Below are positions 48,641 through 60,974 of a stretch of DNA of 64,000 nucleotides, piece after piece. A program made the translations under genes and the position numbers. The notes under the pieces are model-generated. The model was not told where the DNA came from, made no database searches, and worked only from the letters and a program-made list of their open reading frames with translations. Where the stretch lies: positions 1 to 64,000 of the forward strand of contig CAMPDV010001933.1 in the NCBI GenBank assembly GCA_946699065.1, read 5' to 3'. Position 1 is the stretch's first letter. The number at the start of each line of letters is the position of its first letter. This DNA comes from Loxodes magnus (lineage: Eukaryota > Ciliophora > Karyorelictea > Loxodida > Loxodidae).

Positions 48641-50147
48641 GTTTTTTTTTAATGAGAAGATATTTTATTACTCTATTTAATTTAAAGACTTAATTTTTTA
48701 TATTAAGCTTTTAATTCTTAAACATAAAGATTATTCTAACCTACTTGTTATTTAAACAAAGTATCTAAATTTAATTAAAAATTTATGAAAGAGATATACT
48801 TGAATAGAAACTTAAACTGTTTATATAAAATTCGTTGCTTTTATTAGAATTGTTTAGTTCTTAAATTAATTTAGTTATTTAATATCAAGATTTTCATCAT
48901 CTTTTTATTTAGAAATATTTGATTAAGATTTAACAAATCAATTTAAAGTCTAAATTTTTAATAATTTTAAGAATTTATTGACTAAATTTAATTTATGCAC
49001 AAATCTATTAGAAAGCCTTAGTTTATTGAATGATTTTTATTTAAAATTAGAATAATGTTGGAAATAATGATAATTATGAATGTATTCTGAATTTCAATAA
49101 GTTTAGTTTTATAAATTATGTAATACTTATAAGTCAAATTTAATTATAAATGTTTGATAGATTACTCATTTTCGATACTTATTTTTAGAATATATGCCTT
49201 AATATAAATTGATTTTCAGCTTTAAGGCTTAAATTTAAATAACTTTTTGATCTTATTTTAATTCCAAATTAAAGAAAATTAAAAAAATGTCAAATAAACT
49301 TAATTTTTAGCTATTTGACTTTATTGTGAATGAAATATATAATATCTTTAGCAACTTTTATAACTTAAAAGTCTTAATATCCTTTTACATTAAGTTACAT
49401 ATTAATTAGCAGCACTTAATTATCTACATTTTTTAAAGCATAAATCAATTAAATTTAATCTATAATTAAATTTTAGTTACTTTGCTTAATCAATTAATTA
49501 TCTTCTATAATTATTTTCTTCTTTTATAAAAAAATGTATAAAATTAGACTGAAAATTAGTAAGGATGAAAATATATGGAAGTGTATCTTAGTGCAAATTT
49601 ATAAATTAATATTGGAGATAATCATTTTTAGAATCAAAATTTTCACCTTCTTCTCTTCATATTTTTCTACTATAATTTGATTTTAAATAAAATTAATTTT
49701 TAATGTTTAAAGTCATTACTATTAAAAATCATTTAATATTTTTAAAATTTTTATAGAAATCTATCTAATTAATTGGTTGTTTCAAATAGATAACTAAAAT
49801 AGATTAAATTTAATGAAAAATCTATCTTAATTATATAATTTACATTTATAAGAACTAAACCATAAATTTATTAAATATATATCTCTTATTAAAAATTTAA
49901 AGTATCATTATAAATAAAATAATGAATAAGTTCTGACTTAAATATAAATTTATCAACATTTATTAGCATGCTTTGAAATATTTTACTAGAGTATGAATTT
50001 ATTTTATTTTGCGAGTCAAAAATAATAAATAATTATGATTAATATTTCATGGTAGTGCTTGCTCTTTTTCTTGAGACGTTTAAAACATTTCAGTTAAAAA
50101 TCTCTTTTCTAAACATTTATTTTTTAGAATTAATTAATTAATTTTAA
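48641..50147. other. AT-rich spacer
   Basis: No supported feature recognised. Confidence 0.35.
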
Positions 50148-50441
50148 ACTTAAAGAGTTTTTGGACTGAAACTTCTTGCGGTTTAACGACCCCAACACTC
50201 CCTTTATGGGATAACGGGGATATCCTGTTGCTTTCGAAAAGCAGTTGCCAGGGAGCTCCATCGCTATGGGCAGCCAGGCTTCAAGCCCCTACCAGGAGTG
50301 GATAATCAAGAGGAAGGCGTTCCCTTGCAAAGGTTGATTTTGACCAAAGACTTTCTCAGCGACAGGAAAGGAACTTGTTCCTAGCCATAAAACCAGAAAG
50401 TATGATTCAGAAGGTCAATCTCAGCTCCCACCATCTTTTTA
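50148..50441 (-). repeat. R1 repeat (copy 5)
   Basis: A more diverged copy (GTTTTTGGACTGAAACTTC at one end, CTCCCACCATCTTTTT at the other). It shares TTCGAAAAGCAG and CAAAGGTTGA variants with the copy at 63 kb, defining a subfamily. Confidence 0.82.
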
Positions 50442-53400
50442 ATTATATTTTTTAGAATTAAATGATTTTAATATATTCTTCATTAAATTACTTTATATAT
50501 TCTTTAGTATAGCTTTTAATTAATTTTAATTGAGTTTTTTGTTTTAAAATAAAATTTGGTGCTTTTATTAAATTTTTCATGTTTTTCCTTATTTTTAATT
50601 CATCATTAATAACTAAAATACATTTCTTTGATTAAAGATTTTTCTATTTTTCTTATTTAAGATATTTTCTTATTTTAGGTGTAATCAAACATCTTAAAGT
50701 TCAGCGTACTATGACTCTAAAAATCGCATATTAATATGGAAATTTTAAAATTTTTCTTCTCAGATTTCAATTTAAATTAATTATCAGAAACTTAATTTTT
50801 TTTCTGGTTAACAATTACGAGGCGGTGCTGGAACTTTATTTAAAAAATAAATTTTAGTATTATTCGAATTTTTTAACTTTCAGTTTGGAAAAAATTATTG
50901 CAATAGCTCTTTTAAAATCCTAAATTAAATTAGCTAGGAACATAAAAATAATTTAATTTAATGATAAGATTTTCAAATTTTAAGTTATAGATATTTGTTG
51001 TTTCTTTTAAAATGTGGTATTTTTCTATCCATTTAATCGATGCTTGAGGAACTGGTAGCTAACTTTTGCTTATTTAGAACAATTTCGTCTATATTTTCCG
51101 TGCTTATAAAATTTTATCTTCTGCTCTTAAGGAAAGTAAAAAGATTTCAAGTTATTTTTGAATTAAATAATATGAACATAATGATTTAAAATAACTAATG
51201 TGAAGGAAAAATGCTAAATTAAAGTTGCTTATACACTTAAATTTATTAACTAGGAAAGTTATAATATAGTTTTAAAATTCAATTAATTATTAAGAAAAAT
51301 ATCTAAATTAAATAATTGATGCTCATAAATTATTAAATACCTTTAAGCATATAAGCTCATTTCTCTACTAAAAATAAAAAGCATTGCAAATAAAATAGAC
51401 TTAAAATAAAGAATCACCAACTAAAGATGTAAATAAATAATTTAAATGCATACACTCTTATTTTAAAATTAAATAAAAATAAAGAGTTAAAGATATAATT
51501 ATTTAGAAAGACTTGATAAAATCCAAAATTTTAATAGCCTTAAAATAAAAAAAATTTAATTTAGACAATTCTTAATAAACTTTACTTGCTTTTTGATTAT
51601 AAAACTTAACTTTAGAATTGCTTTATCATGATGCTTTTAAATAAATTAAGTACTCTTCATAATAATTATAATAAATGAATTATTTCCTTCTATTATTAAT
51701 CGCTTATATACACTTTTTAATTTTTTGCTAAATTAATAATTAATAATATATAAAAAGTCTATTAGCTTACGATTATTTTTATTCCAAAATAAAAATACTA
51801 GTATTCTCTATCTTAATTCGTATATTATTATTTTTTTTATATTATTTTTTTATCAATTTTCTTTGATTCCACATATAAAGCTTAAGTTTGTTTTATTTCA
51901 AGCTAGAATACAATTTTTTTAATTTTAGTTTTACATTTTTACATCTATTTTCTTTTTAATAGTTTTTTATTCTTAAATTCTAGAAAGATGAAAAATAAAT
52001 TGAAATAATTTATATATAAAATCTCTCTGTAGGTTTAGTTATATAATGATTCAAATTTTACTAGGAACATAAGATTAGAATAGATTTATTGTGGTAATAA
52101 TTTTTTAGTTTGAAGCAAATTTAAACTTTCTCTCTGAGGTTAAAGTGCTGAATATTTGCTAATCATAATCTTAATTTAAATTCATTTTATTTTAGTTCAA
52201 AGCTCGACTTTAATATTAAGTTATAGAGAATTATCATTAAAATTAATGAATTTACCTAAAATTTAAAAGTTATTTTAAATCTTAATTTTCTTAGATTTAT
52301 TAACTGATTCTTTAAAATATTTAAGAAATATTCTAAATATTTTAAAAATGTATTATTTAATTAGGAACTTAATTTTAAAAGAAATATAGCTAAATTTAGA
52401 AATTAAATAAATCTCATTTGTACATAAAATATATTGGTATCCTTTAATCATTATAAAATCTTGTAAAGTTCATTCATATTCTTTTACTTTTAAAGTATAT
52501 AACTATAAAATTTAGTTTCTATAAAAATACTTTTATTTTCTAGGGAAATGATATGATTAATGTATTTTAAAATTTCTCATTTAATATCTTTTTCTTGGAA
52601 TTTCTTCGAGATTTTATAATGACTCTAATCTGATTATAACTTAATTATGAATTATAAGGAAAGCTATTCGAATTCTTTTAAATAAGCTTAGAACCTTGTT
52701 TTTATTTAATAATATTATTTTTTAAAGGGAATCAATAAGAGCATCTTGGTGTTAACAATTAACTAAGAAATAAATAAAGAAAGATGACTAAAACATAAGA
52801 AACAAATAATTTAGAAATTAAAAATTTCTATTTATTATAAAATCTTATATGGATAACTATTTCTAGCATTTCAAAAATTAAATATCATTCTCATTTAACA
52901 ATTATTATTCAAAACTTTTTTATTTATTTTATTCTTAAATTAATTTTTAATTTTAAAGGCCGATATGTACGAGAAGCAATAAATTAGAAAATTGTGATGT
53001 TTGTCTATTTTAACCAAATTTATAATTATCCTGAAATTTCTGCTTTCTAGGGTATTTAAATAAGCAAATATCATTCATATTAATTTGAAAGTTAAAATAA
53101 AACTTTAAGAATATTGGTTCTAAATTATTTTATTTTTAAATAACTAAAAGCAAATAAAAGCTTTAAAGTACTCTTGTAATAATGAAGAAACAAATTTAAA
53201 TAAATATGAAGTGAATTAAATTAAGAAGAACTCAGATTATAGTTACTATTATCTTAGTAATCTATTTAATAATTTCGAAAATGATTACACTTTAAAATAC
53301 CTCTAGGAAATTAGCTTAATAAAACAAATTTAAGGATAGCGCACTTGGATTATTTATTTAATCTTTCGATGTTAGGAAATGTCAATATTATCTATATGGT

Positions 53401-54269
53401 TCATAAGTAATTTTATCATAATTTAATATGCTCTCTTAATTTTTACTCAATCACTCTGAGTAAAAATAGGTAAAAAGCTAAGTTAAAAGAAGGTTAAATT
53501 AATAAAATTGTTTAAAAAATGTTAGTAACTTAGGATTATAACTCACTTAAATATCAATAATTGATAATCAACTTAATTATAATAATGAATATATCGATTT
53601 ATACATAAAGCTTATATATTATGCTTTATACATTAATATCAAATTTATTAAGATAAATTATGAATAGATATATTTGCTAAAAGCTTAAAATAACTAATTT
53701 TATTAATTTTTTTAAAAGAATAAAGAAATTTATTTTGCTGAAAGGGCGGAGAATGGGAAGCTAAAGAGTGAAATTAAAATAGCAGTTGCTTGAAAAGTAG
53801 AGATATATTAATTTATAAAATAAATTTTATTGCCTCATTAAGAATCATATCTTTAGCTATATTTATTACTTGTTTGCCTCCTCTCTGCATTTAATTTTAT
53901 TTCTTTAAATAAGATTCCTTTAAAAAAAATCTATTTTCTCTATCATAATTTTTTCAACTATTAATCTAAATTTATCCAAAGTTTTCTCCTGGTAAAATTT
54001 GACAAAGTCCATTTATATTATGCAGAATACTGACAGGAAGATAATAAAGAAATAAATGCTTAGAATGATTCAATGAATACTGAAAAGAACTCTTCCTAAA
54101 GTTCAATTATATAATGATTAAAAATGCCAGCAAGTTATTCAAATTTCATAATAAATACGTTTAATATTTCAGTATTAAATGATAGAGACTCTCTTTCACT
54201 TTTTTAAATAAAGTCTAAGTAATTTTATTAAACTTAAATAAAAATTTAGCTTGCTTAAGAAGAGTTACC
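50442..54269. other. Long AT-rich region, no confident gene
   Basis: About 3.8 kb. A possible plus-strand exon lies near 53170-53330 (NNEETNLNKYEVNQIKKNSD, FENDYTLKYLQEISLIKQ), but alternative frames also read and no motif decides. No repeats recognised. Confidence 0.3.
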
Positions 54270-54375
54270 CTAAGAGACCTTAGTATCTGGCATCTTTCAC
54301 CATTAATGCTACTTGATGCCTCTTCAACCTTGTCTTCTCTTCTCTTCTCTTTTCTTGTCTGTTTTTCAACTATAG
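54270..54375 (-). repeat. R3 repeat, partial inverted copy
   Basis: Contains the reverse complement of the R3 body: CTTAGTATCTGGCATCTTTC, AATGCTACTTGATGCCTCTTC and a CTTCTCTTCTCTT run. It lacks the terminal hairpin. Confidence 0.7.
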
Positions 54376-54959
54376 GGTACTGAGACTATTTACTAAGCAA
54401 GCGAAAATGAAGATCACACATTATACATTCTTTAACATGATTACCTTCTTGATTGCTCGAACTATTCTACTTGCTTAAATCAATGTGAAATTTTCAGAGG
54501 AGGGTGAGAAGGAGGCTTTAAGTCAATCATTCATAAGGATATGGATGTTCATTGCAAGATTCAAGCTTAACTATGTGTTTTATTAAAAAAGATAAACCCA
54601 TTCTCTTTTTATAATCACAATCACCTTAAATTTTTATGAGTTTGAATTACCTAAATCTTACAAACTTAGCAATTTCTGAAAAAAAATTCTTTAAGGGACT
54701 AATTGCAATTAAACAAGTCGCAATTTTATTAAATCAACTTAATATTCGTTATTAGGAATATCTTCAGTGGTAATAGAACATTTTTCACCTAAAGGTAGTA
54801 ATTAATTTTTATCAATTAAAGTGAAATATGATTTGAGAAATTAAAAATCTCGAATAATATAGCAAATTAAAGTGGCCAAATATTCAATATATAAAATTCT
54901 GAGATTCAAATTGAAGATAGTAAATTTACTAGCGATGAGGGTTTTATTTTATTTAGCTA

Positions 54960-55960
54960 TTAAAATAATATTTTGATGAACAATATTCTGGATAAATTAT
55001 CGAGATGGACAGTTAAAGGATCAAAAGAGAAACGAACTTTTATACCTAGGTCATATAATAAAATAAAACATCAGTTTTGACAAGCAAATGGAGAATAGAC
55101 TAGTAGCAGCATAAAAGATGTAAACATGAATACCGAGAAAAATAACAATGAATAAGGGATTAACACCATATAATTCAAAAATATTGTTAAAAACTTTCCT
55201 AAGCTCAGTTTTCAGTTATGAGGCAGAAGTGATTCCATATTGCAAATAATTTCTAGGAAAATAAGTAATGGAGCAATTAGAGATAATATAGAAAATATTT
55301 CTATAAAACAGATACTCAAAAGTTTAAGAAAATGAAAAAGCTAAAATTTATACTGAGCAGTTTAGTAATCTTAATCAATTTCTAGTAATTACTTACACTA
55401 AGTTGAACAAAGAATTTAGACAAGAAATTATCGTTATATTTAATTTAGAACCCAATCCTTAGCTTTCGAAAAGATCTTTAAGATCATCACTATCCTATAG
55501 ATATTCCTACCGTATGTGTGGAGAGTATGATACATTCGAGCACATTTTTAAATGTATATACTATTCTAATATAAGATATTTACTATTGTAAAAGATTGGA
55601 AATTATGATTTAAGATGACTTATATTATATGATTAAGGTTTTATGAACTCCTTTCATAAGTCTTATTTAGGATATTTAGATTAAAAAATATTTCACAAGA
55701 AACTTATGTCAAGAAGACTAGAATTATTAGAAATGGAAAAAGCATAAAAGGAAGAAATAAAAGATGAGATTAAACTAAAGTAATTTAAAATTGTTAAGAT
55801 CAAGATTATAATTAAAACTAATTAAAAAATTTATTAATGTCTATAATTGAAGGAAGCAATTCTTGCAGTTATAGATGTATAAAAACTCTTTAAGTTTAAA
55901 GTTTAAATTTAGAAATAATATAGAGAAGATCTTTACGAATAATCATAGATGTCCTTTTTT
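54960..55960 (+). pseudogene. LINE reverse transcriptase, thumb to C-terminal knuckle (fragment 1)
   Basis: Reads NYRDGQLKDQKRNELLYLGH (about 54994-55054), containing the YLG signature that follows the RT palm. Then KQNISFDKQMENRLVAAQKM, NKGLTPYNSKILLKTFLSS, VFSYEAEVIPYCKQF and EQLEIIQKIFL, the typical thumb pattern (Y-E-x-E then Leu-Glu-x-I-Q). Next is a C-terminal knuckle YRMCGEYDTFEHIFKC (about 55509-55556) and a Lys/Glu-rich tail. TGA appears in frame at KMQT-TGA-IPRK and DLR-TGA-LILY. The catalytic palm upstream (54400-54950) was not convincingly recovered, so this may be a truncated copy. Confidence 0.7.
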
Positions 55961-56299
55961 AAGTGCAAAGGGAGATGTTAGAACACGAATTGCAGTTTAT
56001 GAAATTTAAACATTGCCTATGACAAAAAGCGTTGAGATTAAGAGGCTAATTAATAGGAAATAAAGGAAAAACAAAAGACTCATTGTTCGATTTTTGTAAA
56101 GAAGAGAACTTTATATTTGAATAATATTGCATGGCAATAAAATTAGAATTAAGAATTGAGGACAAAAATATTTATAGATGATGGTAAAAGTAATTAAAAA
56201 GGGAAGAAACATTAATCGTGCAGTTTGTGAATATAAAGTATACGTAGAAAAGATAGAGAAAGAATGGAGTAAATGATAACAACATTACGGTATAGAAAA

Positions 56300-57094
56300 A
56301 CATAATTTGATGAATATGCAGTAGGACTACCCAACTACTTGAGATATAATAAAAATAGAAAAGAAGAAATATGCTAAATATTTAGAATAAGAACGAGATG
56401 TAATGGGAGCCAGGATTGTTTAAAAGAAAGACACCTAGTTGCGACAAGCAAATGCCCTTTCTGTAATGATGGAAGAGAAAACGAAAGGCATATCATAGAA
56501 AAATGCTCAGAATACAAAGAAAGTAGATAAATATGTATTAAAAAGTTAAGAACAATAGGAGTAGAAAGACAAGGAATGGAACTATTTGATATAATATGAG
56601 GTACGGCAAAATTCGAAAAATTCATTAGAACCTAAGAAGAGTAAAAAAGAGCTAAAACTGACTTGATAATAAAAGATTATATCAAAAACATATTAGAAAA
56701 AAGAAAAAAAATATACTTAGAAAAGAAAATTGAATGAACAAAAGAAATAGGAAAAGACTATATAGCAAGATTTGGATAATTTTTATGAGTTTATAAAAGC
56801 TTGATTAAGAAGAAAAGAATTAGAAACGAAAATTAGCAAAGTATGTAAAAAAAAAAAATGGACGCTTGTAACAAAGAATCAATAAAACGTAGATAGATAG
56901 AAGACAGAAGAACAAGAGATATTGAAGAAGAAAATGATGAAGATATGGAACTAATAAGAGAAGAATTTCTATTACCTGAATGCTTACTTGAAGAAACGGA
57001 TATATATTGAGATATGAAAAGAGCTGCGTACCAACTAGGTGCTACGTTCTCTATAACCATATTTATTATTTATTAAAAAAATTATTTTTAAGAT
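56300..57094 (+). pseudogene. LINE reverse transcriptase C-terminus with zinc knuckle (fragment 2)
   Basis: Reads EYAVGLPNYLRYNKNRKEEI, then CQIFRIRTRCNGSQDCLKER, the knuckle CPFCNDGRENERHIIEKC (about 56453-56506) and SEYKESR, matching the CPxC..H..C end of non-LTR ORF2 proteins. The frame continues to 57060 with TGA at FDII-TGA-GTAKF, KIE-TGA-TKEIG, QFL-TGA-VYKS and DIY-TGA-DMKRAA, and with no frameshift. The hairpin module is at 57022-57055, that is, at the coding 3' end. It is a second element 3' of fragment 1, because one ORF2 normally has a single knuckle. Confidence 0.72.
57018..57060 (+). repeat. Shared 3' hairpin at the end of the LINE ORF2
   Basis: GAGCTGCGTACCAACTAGG plus TGCTACGTTCTCTATAACC corresponds to the end of R2 and R3 (GAGCTGCGCACC..GGTGCTACGCGCTCTATAATC) and is followed by a TTTATTATTTATT tail. 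Its position at the end of an autonomous-type RT gene suggests this is the RT recognition end copied by the SINE-like families. Confidence 0.7.
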
Positions 57095-57650
57095 GATGTG
57101 GATGTAATTATAGATGTTTAATGCTTACTCTTATTTTTTATGAGCTAAATAAAAATAATTTTAGTTTGTCCACCATTTTTTTATTTCTTAAGTCATTTTT
57201 TTTAAATTCTTATATATATTTTTTTTAATCATTTTTTTCGTGGAATAACTGTCTAAATTTGTTTTAGATTAATTAATTTCTAATTTTTTTTAGTTATGAT
57301 TTGTTCATTCTTCAAAATCACTTGTATATTTTTTTTAACCATCATACTAAAATGTTTAATGTATAGTCATTATTATAATAATTTTTTAATATTATATAAT
57401 TACATTTTTTTTCAAAGCTAAAAATTTTGCAGAAAATTCATTTTTTTCTAATTTAAATTATTAATTTGTTATTTTTTAGTTTTTTTTAAATATATTTGTT
57501 TAATTTTCTTTCCTTTAAAAATATTTAAATATTTCGTTAATTTAAATTTTTAAATTTTAAATTTAATTTTTAAATAATAAAAATACTTTATCAATTTTTA
57601 TTTCAATATAATTAGTTTCTATATACTAAATTGTTTTTTAATCTTTATAA
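57061..57650. promoter_or_regulatory. AT-rich upstream region of the WD40 gene
   Basis: About 590 bp of A/T-rich, T-run-rich DNA between the LINE tail and ATG 57651. Presumably includes the promoter, but no motif was recognised. Confidence 0.3.
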
Positions 57651-59977
57651 ATGGATAACAATCAGTGTCCAAACTGTAAAAAGCAATTCGATTAAGACGA
57701 GAGAGTAGCTAAGCAATTACCATGCGGTTGCATTTCATGTTTATTTTGTCTTAAAACAGTATTTTAGTTTACTTAAGAAATCAAATGCAAAGTTCATAAG
57801 CAAGTTTACTACATACAGCCTGAATAGTTATAAGGATATGTAGTTTAATAGCAAGTGTAGTAGTAAATACCAAGGCATTAATAGATCTAAACTGTTGAGT
57901 AAGTAAAGCTTCAAGAGTAGTACCAATGGTTGTAAGGATATTAAGTCTTGAAATAAAATTACCATAATGAAATAAAAGAAGTTGTTTAAGGCAGCTCATA
58001 ATTTATGTAGAGTATATAGGCCATATCGCATCAGTAGATACTCAAGATTTTAACTGATTAGATTGCTGTTACTAATAATAAGATCAAGAATTTACTGAAA
58101 CGTTTGTCTAAGTTGTAAGCTGCAAGTGAATTTTAATAATAATCAACAGGTTAATACTAATAAAAACTAGGGCAATAAGAATTTAATTCAATCTAGCGTG
58201 AGATTGATGAATTGAAAAGAAGTTAGAGTTAGCAAATGAATATCCAAAATTTAGGAATTATTGTTCAATCATGTATGTTCAATGTATGTAGTTATCTAAG
58301 TTAGAACTCCAACGGTTAGTAATTAACTTTAAACGAGGCTGATATGCTAATACAAAACTATTTCAAGCAAGTCAACGTAGTGAATGAATTTTGTTAAGCA
58401 GCAAGCATCGCAGTATAGCCTGAAGTTTAGATCTAAATATAAAAACAAGAGTAATAAAATATGAGCAAGTTTGTAATATAGGACTTCACAAATCTAACGT
58501 TTGAAAAACTAAAGCAGTTGTTGAATCAATTAAAGCAAGAGAATGTAAATTTAGTAATGTTAAAGCAAGGTCCTCTAAGCAAACCAGGATTAACTGATTA
58601 GGTTTAAATTCTGTTACAACTATCATAAGTGGCAGATTAATAAATACAGTAAAAGTTGAGTTAGATAATCTAGTTATGTAAGTCTCAACAAGGAGTATCT
58701 TAAATAGCCTCTAATTCATTAACTTTATTGAACTTCATGAACTTCTAATTCAACAAATAAAACTTCCAGAACACTGAATTAACTAACTCTAATTTATCGG
58801 ACACCACATTCACCTCCTGTAATTTCGCTAACTCTAATCTCTCATCAACCAATCTAAGAAACACCAAATTTATTAACTGCGACCTATCCAATGCCAATCT
58901 CTCTTCCATAATCACTGAAAACCCTCACATACTCACTGGACACTCAGACTCAGTCACTTCCGTGGCCATCTCTCCAGATGCTAACTTAATAGTATCTGCT
59001 TCCCTTGACAAAACTTTAAGACTCTACAACATAGCTACAGGTACCTGTAAGACCATGAGTGGTCACACTAGTTATGTAAGATCTGTGGCTATATCCAGTA
59101 ATTCAGAGTTCATCGTATCGGGAAGTCATGATTATACGGTGAGACTATGGGACGTCAAGACAGGTACCTGTATGACTATGAGTGGTCACACTAGTTATGT
59201 ATATGCTGTGGCAATATCCAGTGATTCAGAGTTCATCGTATCGGGAAGTGCAGATTAGACGGTGAGACTATGGGACGTCAAGACAGGTACCTGTAAGACC
59301 ATGAGTGGTCACACTAGTTATGTATCATCTGTGGCTATATCCAGTGATTCAGAGTTCATCGTATCGGGAAGTGCTGATACTACTCTTAGACTTTACAATA
59401 TCAAGACAGGTACCTGTAAGACCATGAGTGGTCACACTGATTCTGTAAGATCTGTGGCTATATCCAGTGATTCCACTTACATCATATCTGGATCGGGTGA
59501 CAATACTATTCGTGTATGGAACTCTCGAACTCTGTCTTGTACCAAGGTCTTATCGGGACACACCTCTTCTGTCTATTCGGTAATATTCTCGAGCAACAAC
59601 AAGTATATCTTATCTGGATCATATGACAAGTCAATAAGAATCTGAAATATCAATACTGGCTAGTTTATCTGTCTACTAGAAGGGCATAATGATTAGGTTG
59701 GAAGTTTATCTTTATCTAAGGACAATCAATGGTTAGTATCAAGTAACTAAAGTAAATTCTATAATGCTTAAGCAAAAGACTACAACATTCGAAGATGGAA
59801 CTTAGGAAGGATATTGAATGGAGTAGACACTAACAACTAATAACATGTAAGTTCAAATTTACCATTTAGTAGACTGACTGGAACAGTGTATATGCTGACT
59901 ATGGATTAAGATTTAAGAATTGTGTAATGGCTAATACTATAATGAGTGTGGAGGACAAGTAGAGATATATCAAGTGA
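57651..59977 (+). CDS. Zinc-finger / pentapeptide / WD40-repeat protein, 767 aa (spliced)
   Basis: Exon 1 57651-59846, exon 2 59870-59977. The N-terminus is a RING-like Cys cluster, CPNCKKQF..LPCGCISCLFCLK..CKVHK. A Gln-rich helical middle follows (residues about 50-340). Pentapeptide-like repeats (NTELTNSNLSDTTFTSCNF, NSNLSSTNLRNTKF) span about residues 365-415. Seven WD40 repeats start at GHSDSVTSVAISPDANL (about residue 426), each 41 codons, enough for one propeller. Repeats 2-5 are nearly identical in DNA (123-bp period), a recent expansion. Codon 665 (59643-59645) is TGA where the WD motif needs Trp (SIRI-TGA-NINTG). The C-terminus after splicing is TDWNSVYADYGLRFKNCVMA followed by TGA. 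A scaffold or ubiquitin-ligase-like role is inferred. Confidence 0.88.
59847..59869 (+). other. Probable 23-nt intron in the WD40 gene
   Basis: GTAAGTTCAAATTTACC followed by ATTTAG: a strong GTAAGT donor and TTTAG acceptor. Removing it changes frame so that a well-formed C-terminus (QTDWNSVYADYGLRFKN) follows; without splicing the original frame ends in TGA at 59943. Confidence 0.65.
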
Positions 59978-60195
59978 TCTATTATGGAGTTAAACTTCTT
60001 AAACTAATTAATTTTTCATTTAAGAATTTAAATTGTTAAGTATAATTCCTAATTATTTATGTTCTTCTTCTAAATATTATTATTACAAGTAAAATTTTAA
60101 ATTTTTAAAGTTCGTAATTTTTCATAAGTCTTTTTTTCTGAAGTTAGTTATTTTTATTATTATATGTTTAATTCAATTTTAAAATCAGAGTTCAA

Positions 60196-60640
60196 AAAAT
60201 TTTTTTAAAGTGTTTAAAAATTTTTGAGGTACATACTAGACTAGAAAATTTTAAATTTTAAAGTGTTTAAAAATTTTTGAAGTACATACTAGACTAGAAA
60301 ATTTTTAAATTTTAAAGTGTTTAAAAATTTTTGAGGTATGCACTAGACTAGAAAATTTTTAAATTTTAAAGTGTTTAAAAATTTTTGAAGTGCATACTAG
60401 ACTAGAAATTTTTAAATTTTAAAGTGTTTAAAAATTTTTGAAGTGCATACTAGACTAGAAAATTTTTAAATTTTCAAGTGTCAGGAAAAATTTTTGAAGT
60501 ACATACTAGACTAAAAAATTTTTAAATCTTCTAGTGTTAGGAAAATTTTCGAGGTATATACTAGAGCAAAAAGTTCTAAATTTTTCTAGTGTTAGGAAAA
60601 TTTTTGAGTTATGTGATAGAGCTAAAATTTTTTTTAATTT
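60196..60640. repeat. Tandem repeat, about 58-bp unit, 7-8 copies
   Basis: The unit is AAAGTGTTTAAAAATTTTTG plus AGGTACATACTAGACTAGAAAATTTTTAAATTT. Copies from 60196 to about 60480 are near-identical; later copies (GTGTTAGGAAAATTTTTGAG) diverge progressively toward 60640. Begins about 220 bp after the WD40 gene. Confidence 0.9.
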
Positions 60641-60829
60641 TATATTAAAGTCTTAGAATTTGTTTGAGTTACGTGTAAGCGCGAAGTTTTTTTTTTAATT
60701 TGTTATAAAATTTAATTACGTTTGTTACTATTTTTAAGTAGCAATATGTGTTTTTACGATAGGAAAAATTTAGTGTACAATATTTGAATGGGCAGCACAT
60801 TAAAATTTCATGAGTTATAAGCCCAGAAA

Positions 60830-60970
60830 TCGTGAAAAATGCGAAAGCCTTTTTTTGCTCAGCGTTTTACACTATAGGGGTGAGTTGGGACGGAACAAGC
60901 TGGGGGATTTCGGGATTGAAATGAGGTCAGAAAGGAATAAATTTTTTCAAGAACAATTTTAAAAGCATAA
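60830..60970. repeat. Left flank repeat of the satellite
   Basis: Shares ATCGTGAAAAAT, CTCAGCGTTTTACACT, GGACGGAACAAGCTGGGGGA, GGTCAGAAAGGAA and AAAATAAAAGG-type blocks, in the same order, with 62685-62840 on the other side of the satellite. Confidence 0.8.
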
Positions 60971-60974
60971 AAGG

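Noticed and set aside
58962..59645. Two separate short WD40 genes under a stop-containing code
   Set aside because: The apparent breaks are TAG and TGA codons inside one continuous 2.3-kb gene with a single start at 57651.
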